Shown here one piece after another: positions 8,180-16,210 of a DNA stretch of 54,147 nt (position 1 is its first letter; each line of letters begins with the position of its first letter). Both the position numbers and the translations under genes were made by a program. The stretch is from Bacteroidota bacterium (lineage in GTDB: Bacteria > Bacteroidota > Bacteroidia > NS11-12g > UBA955): the NCBI GenBank assembly GCA_018333525.1, contig JAGXTF010000104.1, forward strand, positions 1-54,147, read 5' to 3'. The notes beneath the pieces are model-generated. The model was not told the DNA's origin and searched no databases. It saw nothing but the letters and a program-made list of their open reading frames with translations.

Positions 8180-8229
8180 GTGGTTGGTAGTTTCATCGCT
8201 TCGCGAATGAAACAAGGAATACCAACCAC
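8180..8229. repeat. REP-like hairpin directly downstream of the RAYT gene
   Basis: A perfect 10-bp outer stem, GTGGTTGGTA (8180-8189) with TACCAACCAC (8220-8229), encloses an inner stem GTTTCAT (8190-8196) and ATGAAAC (8207-8213). There is a six-base purine bulge. It starts 13 bases after the stop codon of the transposase and is followed by CGCGCTGACGCG, which also follows the next hairpin. Confidence 0.85.
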
Positions 8230-8257
8230 GCGCTGACGCGCTGTGAGAATAAGAATG

Positions 8258-8320
8258 TATGGTAGATATGTTCTTCGTTCCGCGAATGAAACAAGGAATA
8301 CCACCCACGCGCTGACGCGC
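8258..8320. repeat. Partly degraded REP-like unit
   Basis: The right half (CGCGAATGAAACAAGGAATACC, then ACCCACGCGCTGACGCGC) copies the unit at 8180-8242. The left arm has diverged, so the inner stem is largely lost. It is a decayed member of the same series. Confidence 0.6.
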
Positions 8321-8352
8321 AATTTACCCAGGCATGCTGTACACGGCATGCT

Positions 8353-8398
8353 CGGTTGGTGTTCATGTCGCATTGGCGTAGCATGCGACCACCAACCG
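8353..8398. repeat. 46-bp REP-like hairpin, downstream member of a flanking pair
   Basis: It is the same element as 7527-7572: outer stem CGGTTGGTG/CACCAACCG and inner stem GTCGCAT/ATGCGAC, with loop TGGCGTAGC instead of AAGCGAAGC. It ends 16 bases before the stop of the glycosyltransferase gene and may help terminate that transcript. Confidence 0.8.
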
Positions 8399-8414
8399 AT
8401 TATATTCTTTTAGT

Positions 8415-9188
8415 TTAAAACAACTTACCAAACATCCATTTCAAACGGAGTTCTATAACACCGAAAAGCGCCTCTCGGATAATGCTGGTGCTCATTTTGC
8501 TTGTACCCAAAGTGCGGTCTGTAAAAATAATTGGAATTTCTTCTAACTTATATCCTTTTCTGAATGTACGAAATTTCATTTCAATTTGAAACGCATAACC
8601 TTTAAAATGGATGCGATCAATTCCTACATTTTCCAGAACTTTTCTATGGTAACAAATAAATCCTGCAGTAGCATCCGAAGCTTTTAATCCGGTAATGATA
8701 CGCACATATTTACTCGCATAATAACTCAACAAAACCCTTCCCATCGGCCAGTTAACCACGTTTACAACACCACCTACATATCTGGAACCGATAGTTGCAT
8801 CTGCACCTTTTTCACAATTGGCAATCAACCTTGGCAAATCATCCGGATTGTGCGAAAAATCGCAATCCATTTCACAGATGTACTCATAATTTCTTTCCAA
8901 ACACCAGTGAAATCCAGCTATATACGCAGTTCCCAATCCGTTCTTTCCGGCGCGTTCCATCAGGTGCAACTGTTCGCCGTATTCGGGTTGTAATTTTTTT
9001 ACCAACGCCGCTGTGCCATCAGGCGAGTTGTCATCAACTACCAGAAGATCTATGGCAGGCTGAAGGCTCATCACCTTCCGAACCATAGCCTCGATGTTCT
9101 CAATTTCGTTGTACGTGGGGATAATTACAATTCGCGTATTCAAATGAATGGGCGAAAATAATTTATTTCGCTGCAATGCGGAAGGCAA
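8415..9188 (-). CDS. GT2 glycosyltransferase, polyprenol-phosphate mannosyltransferase (DPM1-like)
   Basis: A 257-residue enzyme of the DPM1-like class of GT-A glycosyltransferases, which move a sugar (typically mannose from GDP-mannose) to polyprenyl phosphate at the cytoplasmic membrane face. Visible motifs are IIPTYNEIENIE (near residues 23-34), LLVVDDNSPDGTA, the DxD-like MDCDFSHNP, GSRYVGG and the acceptor-site region near FTDRTLGTSKM. There is no C-terminal membrane domain, as in the soluble bacterial form. The start at 9188 overlaps the divergent phosphatase gene by 13 bases, so one of the two starts may be slightly too far upstream. The sugar donor is inferred from the family. Confidence 0.86.
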   Translation of the reverse strand: MPSALQRNKLFSPIHLNTRIVIIPTYNEIENIEAMVRKVMSLQPAIDLLVVDDNSPDGTAALVKKLQPEYGEQLHLMERAGKNGLGTAYIAGFHWCLERNYEYICEMDCDFSHNPDDLPRLIANCEKGADATIGSRYVGGVVNVVNWPMGRVLLSYYASKYVRIITGLKASDATAGFICYHRKVLENVGIDRIHFKGYAFQIEMKFRTFRKGYKLEEIPIIFTDRTLGTSKMSTSIIREALFGVIELRLKWMFGKLF

Positions 9189-9673
9189 TATTGGAAAAGC
9201 TCATTTTTCTCGATAGAGACGGTGTGATTAATTATGAACCTGGAACTTACACCTGGGATCCGGAAAAATTTCAGGTGCTGCCGGGAGTAATGGACACATT
9301 GAAATATTGGAAAAATCAGGGTTATGGATTGGTGGTCATTACCAATCAGGGAGGTGTTGCCCGCGGATTGTACAGTAAAAATGATGTGTTTGCCGTACAC
9401 CATTATTTTCAGGGACTTTGTAATCTGCAGGGTTTTAACATTGATGCATTCTACTATTGTCCGCACCATGAAAATTACTCGGGTCGCTGCCTATGCAGAA
9501 AACCCGGACATTTAATGCTGGATAAAGCCCTGCATCATTTTGGAGCACTACCCGGCGATTGTGTATTCATCGGTGACAATGAACGGGATATGGCGGCCGC
9601 CGCAGGTGCAGGAGTGAAAGGAGTTTTGGTGGAAACCAATATTGGATTGTCCGCAGAAATTATTCACGCATAA
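9176..9673 (+). CDS. gmhB: HAD-family histidinol-phosphate/heptose-bisphosphate phosphatase (GmhB-like)
   Basis: The 165-residue HAD phosphatase has motif I FLDRDGVIN (about 11-19), motif II VITNQGGVARG, the lysine in CRKPG and motif IV FIGDNERDM. The insert CPHHENYSGRCLC supplies the Cys/His zinc loop typical of GmhB and HisB-N. GmhB removes the 7-phosphate from D-glycero-D-manno-heptose 1,7-bisphosphate during LPS or nucleotide-heptose synthesis. No other heptose genes are nearby, so the substrate is uncertain. The ATG at 9176 overlaps the divergent glycosyltransferase start. An in-frame TTG at 9191 would remove the overlap. Confidence 0.85.
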   Translation: MRKAILEKLIFLDRDGVINYEPGTYTWDPEKFQVLPGVMDTLKYWKNQGYGLVVITNQGGVARGLYSKNDVFAVHHYFQGLCNLQGFNIDAFYYCPHHENYSGRCLCRKPGHLMLDKALHHFGALPGDCVFIGDNERDMAAAAGAGVKGVLVETNIGLSAEIIHA

Positions 9674-9680
9674 ATTGAAA

Positions 9681-10082
9681 TTAAATTCCAAATGCACTGT
9701 CTACAGGTTCCCAAAGTTCCATGCGTATTCCATTGCAGTCTTCAATCCAGGCAAATTTCCCGTAATCCATAATTTCCATTTCTTTAACAGGCAATATGCC
9801 CTTTTCCGATAATTCCTTCAAAAGCAATTCCAAATCCCGCACCCTGTAGTTGATCATGTATGCCTGATTGGTGCTGCCAAAATAATCCGTTTCATTTTTA
9901 AATGGACCCCATGTGGTGCTACCTGGATTTGATGGGTTTTCATAATCTCTCCACTTAAAAATACAACCCCAGCTTTCCATTTTTAAACCAAAGGTTTCCT
10001 GATACCAATTTCTGGTTTTGTCCGGATCTGAGGTGCGGAAAAACACTCCGCCAATGCCGGTAATGTGCGAATTCATGCCCAA
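9681..10082 (-). CDS. VOC-family (glyoxalase/bleomycin-resistance fold) protein
   Basis: A 133-residue protein with the paired beta-alpha-beta-beta-beta modules of the vicinal-oxygen-chelate fold. Examples are the first strand GIGGVFFRTSDPDKTRNWYQ (about 9-28), the middle MINYRVRDLELLLKEL and the last strand WIEDCNGIRMELWEP, whose glutamate is a usual metal ligand. The specific reaction cannot be told. It converges with the phosphatase gene (gap of seven bases) and diverges from the pirin gene. Confidence 0.82.
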   Translation of the reverse strand: MGMNSHITGIGGVFFRTSDPDKTRNWYQETFGLKMESWGCIFKWRDYENPSNPGSTTWGPFKNETDYFGSTNQAYMINYRVRDLELLLKELSEKGILPVKEMEIMDYGKFAWIEDCNGIRMELWEPVDSAFGI

Positions 10083-10132
10083 TCTTAAACATTTAAGGCC
10101 AATCTGACATAGATTTGATTCAGTTTTTTAAG

Positions 10133-10165
10133 TTTGACATAAAAGTAAATCAGGTATAATATTTG
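10133..10165 (+). promoter_or_regulatory. Candidate promoter of the pirin gene (TTTG-N21-AATATTTG)
   Basis: TTTG at 10133-10136 and AATATTTG at 10158-10165 are 21 bases apart. This fits the Bacteroidota TTTG/TAnnTTTG promoter with one mismatch in the -7 box. The pirin ATG follows at 10179. Confidence 0.45.
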
Positions 10166-10176
10166 TTTAAACAAAT
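10161..10176. promoter_or_regulatory. 16-bp perfect palindrome, candidate operator of the pirin gene
   Basis: ATTTGTTTAAACAAAT is its own reverse complement. It overlaps the -7 box and ends two bases before the pirin ATG, a position where a bound dimeric repressor would block transcription or ribosome access. No known regulator is identified. Confidence 0.45.
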
Positions 10177-10178
10177 GT

Positions 10179-10886
10179 ATGAAACATATATTTCACCCCG
10201 CAAATGAGCGCGGACACAATAAATTCAGCTGGCTCGACAGCTACCACAGTTTCAGTTTCGGGCATTATTACGATGAGAAAAAAGTGCATTTCGGCGCTTT
10301 GCGCGTGCTGAATGATGATTTGGTTGCTCCCGGAGGAGGTTTTGGAACCCACCCGCACGACAATATGGAGATAGTGAGTATTCCACTTTCCGGAGCGCTG
10401 GAACACCGGGACAGTATGAGCAGCCATGGCATAATTAAAAGTGGAGATGTTCAAATTATGAGTGCTGGAACCGGAATTTCACATTCTGAGTTTAACCACA
10501 GCCAGAGTGAAGAGGTGCGTTTTCTTCAAATTTGGGTATTCCCAAGACGGCGTCAATTGAAACCGAGATACGACCAAAAAACTTTCGAATTTGCTACTGG
10601 TAAATGGCAGGTAGTTGTGGATCCGGAAGGAGAGAATGGCGTTGGCATCATGCAGGATTCCTGGTTTTCTCTGTTTGAAACAACTGAGATTTCAGATGCA
10701 AATTATCAAATGCACAAATCGGGAAATGGGGTGTATTTTTTTGTTTTGGAAGGACATGTAAAAGTTGAGGAATTAGAATTGGGAAGGAGAGACGCCGCAG
10801 GATTTTGGGAAACCGACAATGTGCAGATCAACGCAAAGGCGGGAAGCAGAATTCTGGCAATTGAAGTTCCAATGGAGTTGCCTTAA
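10179..10886 (+). CDS. Pirin family protein (YhhW-like bicupin, possible quercetinase)
   Basis: The 235-residue double-cupin protein belongs to the bacterial pirins. Metal ligands are visible in FGTHPHDNMEIV (His-x-His, about residues 56-67) and ISHSEFNHS (His and Glu, about 100-108), matching the iron or zinc site of E. coli YhhW. Some members oxidise quercetin; others have no known substrate. The first 12 residues, including ANERGHNKFSWLDSYHSFSF (9-28), are typical of the family start. It is monocistronic, with its own promoter and an upstream palindrome. Confidence 0.9.
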   Translation: MKHIFHPANERGHNKFSWLDSYHSFSFGHYYDEKKVHFGALRVLNDDLVAPGGGFGTHPHDNMEIVSIPLSGALEHRDSMSSHGIIKSGDVQIMSAGTGISHSEFNHSQSEEVRFLQIWVFPRRRQLKPRYDQKTFEFATGKWQVVVDPEGENGVGIMQDSWFSLFETTEISDANYQMHKSGNGVYFFVLEGHVKVEELELGRRDAAGFWETDNVQINAKAGSRILAIEVPMELP

Positions 10887-10926
10887 AAATAGGTTCCAAC
10901 AAAAGACACGGAAATATTAGTTTCTC

Positions 10927-11772
10927 TTACTTTTTGTAACCGGTGCTTTTTCTTGCAGGGCTGTAGCTGCGGCGATAAGATGAAGAGCGATAATACGAAC
11001 GTTTGTATGGTTTTCTGTAATACACCACAGGTGGAGGTGTACTAAAGGAATTGGTATCAAACACCAAAGTATCCTTCAACAGAGAATCCAATTGAAAATC
11101 GATGAGATTTTGAGGATTAAAGGGTTTGCCCATAAAACGAGTTTCAAAGTGCAAATGCGGTCCGGTGCTATGTCCTGTTGACCCTCCCAAACCTATAATC
11201 TGGCCGGCATTTACCAATTCACCCACATTTACCATTCTTTTGCTCAGGTGTCCGTATAAGGTTTCAATTCCATTGTGGTGGCGAACAACTACACAATTCC
11301 CATAACCATAGTACCACATGCTCATTCGAACAACTCCATCAAAAGCGGCATTAACCGTATCCCCGGTTTTCAGCGAAAGATCCACCCCGGCATGTTGCCT
11401 TCCCCAACGATAGCCGAAAGGAGAAGTAATTCCACCCAAAACCGGCAAAGCAAATCCGCAATCGCTTTGTAATACCGGCAATTCTATGGAACCGCCCATG
11501 GATTTAATATCAAATTTATATGGATCCAAAGTTGCAGTATCCCAATAACAATAGATATCGAAATAGGGATAAAAGCCGGGAATCACGGCACTGTGAACCA
11601 CGTCGCCTCCTGAAAATCCATCGGTATCGTGGAAAAAACGGAGGTCATGGCCTGCGAAAGCTTGTAACTGGACACTAAAAAACAGGATTCCGGCAAGACA
11701 CAGCAGCTTAAAAAGTGCTGAAAACCGCTTTGGTTGCGGAGATGTCTTTATCAATCTGTTCCCGGAGCGCAT
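10927..11772 (-). CDS. M23-family (LytM-type) metallopeptidase
   Basis: A 281-residue exported peptidase with the full zinc site: RQHAGVDLS supplies His and Asp, and GPHLHFETR supplies the second His pair. The ITSPFGYRWG entry motif (near 114-123) and the LYGHLSK segment are also present. The family cuts peptidoglycan cross-links or acts in cell-wall remodelling. A basic N-terminus and hydrophobic stretch (about 17-40) form a signal peptide. The C-terminus is rich in Tyr, Ser and Arg. The start overlaps the 3' end of ribF by 65 bases, with no other good start before the signal peptide, so the two genes are probably translationally coupled. Confidence 0.88.
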   Translation of the reverse strand: MRSGNRLIKTSPQPKRFSALFKLLCLAGILFFSVQLQAFAGHDLRFFHDTDGFSGGDVVHSAVIPGFYPYFDIYCYWDTATLDPYKFDIKSMGGSIELPVLQSDCGFALPVLGGITSPFGYRWGRQHAGVDLSLKTGDTVNAAFDGVVRMSMWYYGYGNCVVVRHHNGIETLYGHLSKRMVNVGELVNAGQIIGLGGSTGHSTGPHLHFETRFMGKPFNPQNLIDFQLDSLLKDTLVFDTNSFSTPPPVVYYRKPYKRSYYRSSSYRRSYSPARKSTGYKK

Positions 11773-12640
11773 CTAGATTGCTGAACTTCTCTTCATTGCG
11801 CAAAAACCGGACCAATTCAATGGAAATTTGCTGCCCATAGATATCTTCATGGAAGTCTATAATATGAACTTCAATGCTAAACCCTTTGCCTTCTATGGTA
11901 GGGTTCCAGCCAATATTTGCCGCACCCGGATAAGAATTCCCATTCCAATTCACCTTTACTGCGTATACCCCGGTTTTGGGAATCAGTTTATAGGAATCTG
12001 TCATTTCCAGATTTGCTGTAGGAATTCCTATACTTCTACCCAACTTTTGTCCATGAACTACTTTTCCGGATAGGGAATAATTTCTACCCAATAATTCATT
12101 CGCCAGTTGCAGGTCACCTTCAGCAAGTGCTTTTCGTGCACGGGTGCTGCTAATTGCAATATGTTCAATTTCGGATGCCGGAATTTCATGCACTTTAAAA
12201 CCAAACATTTCACCAAATTGCATCAGATCCTGAAAACTGCCTTCGCGGTTTTTCCCAAATCTGTGATCATGGCCAATAACCATCCTTTTAACATGTAACT
12301 TTTGAACGAGAATATCGCGCACAAAAACCAGAGGTTCCAGGGATGCAATTTCGTCGGTAAAAGGCAAAATCAGCATGTGGTCGATGCCGCATTCTCTTAC
12401 CAGTTCCACTTTTTCGTCAATGGAGTTCAGCAAACGCAAGTTGTTGTCGTTTGGATACAAAACCAACCTGGGGTGCGGGAAAAAAGTGAGTAACATACTT
12501 TCTCCGCCGCTGTTTTTTGCGAGACGAACTACATTCTGCAATACTTCTTTATGTCCGCGATGAACTCCGTCAAAAGTGCCTTGAGTAAGCACAAGGTCTT
12601 GAATTTCAGGGACTTCTTCCAGGCTGTGGTATACTTTCAT
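11708..12640 (-). CDS. ribF: Bifunctional riboflavin kinase / FAD synthetase RibF
   Basis: This enzyme makes FMN from riboflavin and FAD from FMN. The N-terminal adenylyltransferase half has TQGTFDGVHRGHKEVL and the GHDHRFGKNREG and ISSTRARKAL motifs. The C-terminal kinase half has GKVVHGQKLGRSIGIPTAN, the riboflavin-kinase PTAN motif and EVHIIDFHEDIYG. I place the start at 12640 (MKVYHSLEEVP, 310 residues). An in-frame ATG at 12676 adds 12 residues (MVSFPFRKFAAC) unlike the family. The gene overlaps the M23 peptidase gene at its 3' end. Confidence 0.93.
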   Translation of the reverse strand: MKVYHSLEEVPEIQDLVLTQGTFDGVHRGHKEVLQNVVRLAKNSGGESMLLTFFPHPRLVLYPNDNNLRLLNSIDEKVELVRECGIDHMLILPFTDEIASLEPLVFVRDILVQKLHVKRMVIGHDHRFGKNREGSFQDLMQFGEMFGFKVHEIPASEIEHIAISSTRARKALAEGDLQLANELLGRNYSLSGKVVHGQKLGRSIGIPTANLEMTDSYKLIPKTGVYAVKVNWNGNSYPGAANIGWNPTIEGKGFSIEVHIIDFHEDIYGQQISIELVRFLRNEEKFSNLDALREQIDKDISATKAVFSTF

Positions 12641-12756
12641 GCAGGCTGCGAATTTCCGAAAAGGAAAGGACACCAAAAAAAATTGTTTCGGTCACATATT
12701 TGTAAGCACTTGCATTTCACAGAATTTACACAGCAATTATACCGTTAACCTGCTGT

Positions 12757-13851
12757 TTGATTCGCGCGAGTCTCAATATATTTGCCAGATTGAAAAAGGG
12801 AATTCCTGTATTATTTGCATTATTTAGTTTTTCCGTATCCAAGGCTCAAGTTGGAGGCACTGGTGTATTTTCAGTTTTAAAAATGCCGGCAAATGGCAGA
12901 ACCCTTGGCTGGGGCGGATATAGCAGCGCATATAGAAACGGAGATGCCACTTTCATGTTAAACAATCCTGCACTTTTGGGAAATTCCAATCACAACATGG
13001 CGAGCATGAATTTCAACACCCAGTTTCCGGGTGTATGGAGCGGTAATGGCGCGTATGCCATGAAATACAAGGATGTGGGATATTTTGGAATGTCTGTAAG
13101 TTATATTGATTATGGAACCATGGACGCTTACGATGCGGGTGGCAATGCAGAAGGGCAGGTACAGGCAAATGAAACCAGTATTGCTTTGGGGTATGCAAAA
13201 CCGCTGAATAACCAGATTTCTTATGGTGTGAATATTAAAATGGCTTATTCCATTTTGGCCGGATATGTCGCTAATGGTATTGCACTGGATGCCGGAGTGC
13301 TTTATTCCTCGGCAGACAGTATTCTCTCAGCAGCTCTGGTATTTAAAAATGCAGGATTTATGTTACAGCATTACAGAAACGGAGAAAGGGAAAAACTCCC
13401 TTTTCAGGTAGAATTGGGGTTGAATTTCAAACCCAGACATATGCCTTTTCGATTTAATATTACTGCGCATGATTTGCAAAAAGCGGATATAACTTACAAC
13501 CAATACCTGAAAACCAACAATACTATTGACCTCAGCGGCAATACCGTTGTTGCCAAAGAGGCGAATTTGGGAGAAAAAGTAATGCGCCATTTTACCATTG
13601 GTACCGAATTGGTATTGGGCAAAAATTTTGGAATCCTGTTTGGTTATAACCACCAGCGGAGAAAGGAAATGGCCCCCGATATACTCAGCAGGGTAACCGG
13701 CTTCAGTTGGGGTTTGCATTTTAAAGTTTCTAAAATTCAGATTACATACAGCAGCGCAGCATATTTTCCCGGATATAATATGAATTTGTTCACCTTTAGT
13801 GCGCGCATATCTGATTTCAGCAGAAAAAATGGAAATTCGCGATCAAATTGA
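12757..13851 (+). CDS. porQ: Type IX secretion system outer-membrane protein PorQ
   Basis: A PorV/PorQ-family barrel of about 350-364 residues. In characterised T9SS, PorQ works with PorU, PorV and PorZ in cargo attachment. Family signs are GVFSVLKMPANGRTLGWGG near the mature N-terminus, FMLNNPALLGNSNH, YIDYGTMDAYDAGGNA, ANETSIALGYA and FKNAGFMLQHY..REKLPF. No ATG is available: the frame opens with TTG at 12757. A TTG at 12790, giving MKKGIPVLFALFSFSVSKAQ, makes a better signal peptide and may be the true start. It overlaps cmk by four bases, and porQ-cmk adjacency recurs in Bacteroidota. Confidence 0.85.
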   Translation: MIRASLNIFARLKKGIPVLFALFSFSVSKAQVGGTGVFSVLKMPANGRTLGWGGYSSAYRNGDATFMLNNPALLGNSNHNMASMNFNTQFPGVWSGNGAYAMKYKDVGYFGMSVSYIDYGTMDAYDAGGNAEGQVQANETSIALGYAKPLNNQISYGVNIKMAYSILAGYVANGIALDAGVLYSSADSILSAALVFKNAGFMLQHYRNGEREKLPFQVELGLNFKPRHMPFRFNITAHDLQKADITYNQYLKTNNTIDLSGNTVVAKEANLGEKVMRHFTIGTELVLGKNFGILFGYNHQRRKEMAPDILSRVTGFSWGLHFKVSKIQITYSSAAYFPGYNMNLFTFSARISDFSRKNGNSRSN

Positions 13852-14534
13852 TCACAGAAAAAATCAACATCGCTATTGACGGATTTAGCAGTTGCGGGAA
13901 AGGCACTCTTGCACGCTATCTCGCATCGGAACTGGGTTACATATTTATAGATACTGGTTCTATGTACAGAGCAGTTGCATGGTATTTTATGGAAAACCAT
14001 TTGAATCCTGATGATGAAAATGATGTAAAAAACGCTCTGTCCGAAATTCAATTGTCTTTTATTCAGGCATCCAATGATTTTTCACATATTTCTTTAAATG
14101 GAAGAGATATAGAAAAAGAAATTCGGAACAATGAAGTTGCCTCTGTTGCAAGTAAAGTTGCAGCAATTCCGGCAATCCGGAAATTTCTTGTTATTCAGCA
14201 ACAGGAAATTGCTGCGCAAAAAGGTGTGGTTATGGATGGTCGCGATATCGGTACTGTTGTAATTCCAAATGCTGAAGTCAAAATATTTATGACTGCATTG
14301 CCGGAAATTCGAGCTCAAAGGCGATATGAAGAATTGGAACGTGCCGGAGTAAAAACAACATATGAAGATGTGCGGAGAAATATTCAGGAAAGAGATGAGC
14401 GCGACAGCAAAAGAGATGATAGTCCGCTCACTTTTGGAAAAGATTATCACCTGCTGGATAATTCTTATCTTTCCGTGGAGCAACAAAATGAAATTGCAAT
14501 GGCTTGGGTGAAATCTTCCAGACCATTGTATTAA
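13848..14534 (+). CDS. cmk: Cytidylate kinase
   Basis: Cmk phosphorylates CMP and dCMP with ATP. The 228-residue protein has the P-loop variant DGFSSCGKGTLA (about 11-22), DTGSMYRAVAW, the NMP-binding VVMDGRDIGTVV and the lid RRYEELERAG. The final RDERDSKRDDSPL is also characteristic. Its start is a TTG at 13848 that overlaps the porQ stop codon (TTGA), so the two are translationally coupled. The segment after the P-loop lysine is intact, and nothing suggests loss of function. Confidence 0.93.
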   Translation: MITEKINIAIDGFSSCGKGTLARYLASELGYIFIDTGSMYRAVAWYFMENHLNPDDENDVKNALSEIQLSFIQASNDFSHISLNGRDIEKEIRNNEVASVASKVAAIPAIRKFLVIQQQEIAAQKGVVMDGRDIGTVVIPNAEVKIFMTALPEIRAQRRYEELERAGVKTTYEDVRRNIQERDERDSKRDDSPLTFGKDYHLLDNSYLSVEQQNEIAMAWVKSSRPLY

Positions 14535-14562
14535 TCTTGTTCTCCTTATTTCTAAATTTCAT

Positions 14563-16104
14563 ATGCGATTCATTTTTATATGTATTTTGTTGTGTTTTTA
14601 TTTTGAAGGTACTGCTCAAATTCATTTTTTTGAAAGGAAAGAACTCGCTCCAACATTAGAAATTCCCTGGGATATTGAGTTTGGCCCGGATGGAAATTTA
14701 TGGTTGTCAGAATCTCAGGGAAGAATTTCCAAAGTAAATCCCAATACCGGAGAATACCATTTGGTTTGGAAAGCTCCCGATTATCGGGATCCATCCATTT
14801 CTGAACAATGGCCTTTGTGTTACAAACCCATGCCGGGTAGCGGTTGTCTGGGTCTGGCTTTAGATCCGGATTTCCAGAAATCACATGAATTATATTTGTT
14901 ATATTCTTATTGGGATTCTTCTAACCTGCCTGTAAAAACTGCATTTAAAATTGTTTTGCTGCGTTTAGATGAAAAAAATGATACAGTAATTTTTTCAAAG
15001 AATATGGTGTTGCAAATTCCAACAGGATTTGATCACCTTGGTGGAAGAATGTTGTGCGTGAATTCAAATGGTAAAAAATATTTATTTGTGAGCACCGGGG
15101 ATAATGGCATCAGTGAAACCTCTCAACCATCCTGTTATTCCCCGCAAAGTACAAATCCCAATAACCAGGCATGGAATCCGCTTACCAAAAACGGTAAAAT
15201 TCTGAGATATTATGCCGATGGAAGTATTCCCAATGACAATCCATTAGCCGGAAATCCTTTCTATACCAGAGGACATCGAAATCCACAAGGGCTTGCCTGG
15301 AATTCAGAACAACACATTTTATATGAAACGGAACATGGCGATCGCACGGATGATGAAATCAATATTTTACAGAGCGGAATGAATTATGGCTGGAAATGGG
15401 TGAGAGGCTGGCATGCCGATAATAACTGGTCTGGAGAAGAGGATTCTGTAAATCAATATCAGCCGTATCCGGGAATAACCGGTGATCATTTGGTAGAGCC
15501 AATTTATGTATGGTGTGCAGATCCACAACCATTATCGAATAGCAATGCAGATTGGTGCACCGTTGCACCGAGTGGTGCATGTTGGTATGGACAAGGAGCA
15601 ATTTCAATTTTGCAAAATAGTTTATTGGTAACAACCTTAAAAAATGGTGATTTCGCAAAGCAGGAAGTGTATGCTTTTCGAATGAATAAAGATGGAAAAT
15701 CTTTAATTCCTTCCAATTCTACCATTCCCAATCCGTTGCATTTGTTTACAGAAGATGCCAATATTAATGGGCGAATCCGGGATATAGCATTATCACCGGA
15801 TGGCAGAAAAATATTTATAATAAACAACGGAGGATTTGGAAGTGGCAGAGATAAAATTACGGTATACACTTATGTAAAAAAAGGTTTTCAACTCCATCCC
15901 AATCCCGCGGAACGCGTCAGTTATATCCAGTGGGATTCTCCAATAATGGATGTGAAAATAACGGATGTTTGTGGCAGGGAAGCCACAGAATTTACCTGGC
16001 AAAACAATGCACTGGAATTCAATCCGGGTTTGCATGGAATCTATTTTGTAAAAGTGAAAGATGAATGGGGTAATGAGCAAACAGGAAAATTGATGTTGCG
16101 ATAA
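14563..16104 (+). CDS. PQQ-dependent sugar (soluble glucose/aldose) dehydrogenase-like protein with T9SS type A tail
   Basis: This exported protein of 513 residues has a signal peptide ending near residue 19 (EGTAQ). Its six-bladed beta-propeller is of the GSDH/sorbosone dehydrogenase type: PWDIEFGPDGNLWLSE (34-49), GSGCLGLALDPDF, a FDHLGGRML blade with the usual histidine, GHRNPQGLAW and HGDRTDDEINI. The Arg in GHRNPQG and the His in FDHLGG match PQQ-contact positions in soluble glucose dehydrogenase. The last 75 residues (LHPNPAERV to KLMLR) form a T9SS type A sorting domain. The sugar substrate is unknown. Confidence 0.87.
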   Translation: MRFIFICILLCFYFEGTAQIHFFERKELAPTLEIPWDIEFGPDGNLWLSESQGRISKVNPNTGEYHLVWKAPDYRDPSISEQWPLCYKPMPGSGCLGLALDPDFQKSHELYLLYSYWDSSNLPVKTAFKIVLLRLDEKNDTVIFSKNMVLQIPTGFDHLGGRMLCVNSNGKKYLFVSTGDNGISETSQPSCYSPQSTNPNNQAWNPLTKNGKILRYYADGSIPNDNPLAGNPFYTRGHRNPQGLAWNSEQHILYETEHGDRTDDEINILQSGMNYGWKWVRGWHADNNWSGEEDSVNQYQPYPGITGDHLVEPIYVWCADPQPLSNSNADWCTVAPSGACWYGQGAISILQNSLLVTTLKNGDFAKQEVYAFRMNKDGKSLIPSNSTIPNPLHLFTEDANINGRIRDIALSPDGRKIFIINNGGFGSGRDKITVYTYVKKGFQLHPNPAERVSYIQWDSPIMDVKITDVCGREATEFTWQNNALEFNPGLHGIYFVKVKDEWGNEQTGKLMLR

Positions 16105-16210
16105 TTCTCATTTTGATTTATGCGCCTGTCATTTTGTTGAAATCCCGTGTCTTACTTATCAGAAATTCCCTTTTATAGATGAATGAAATAACCGAATTTC
16201 GCGGCCGTTT

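Noticed and set aside
8099-8384. Several short minus-strand frames around the REP hairpins
   Set aside because: They arise from the repeat sequence itself and overlap each other in different frames.
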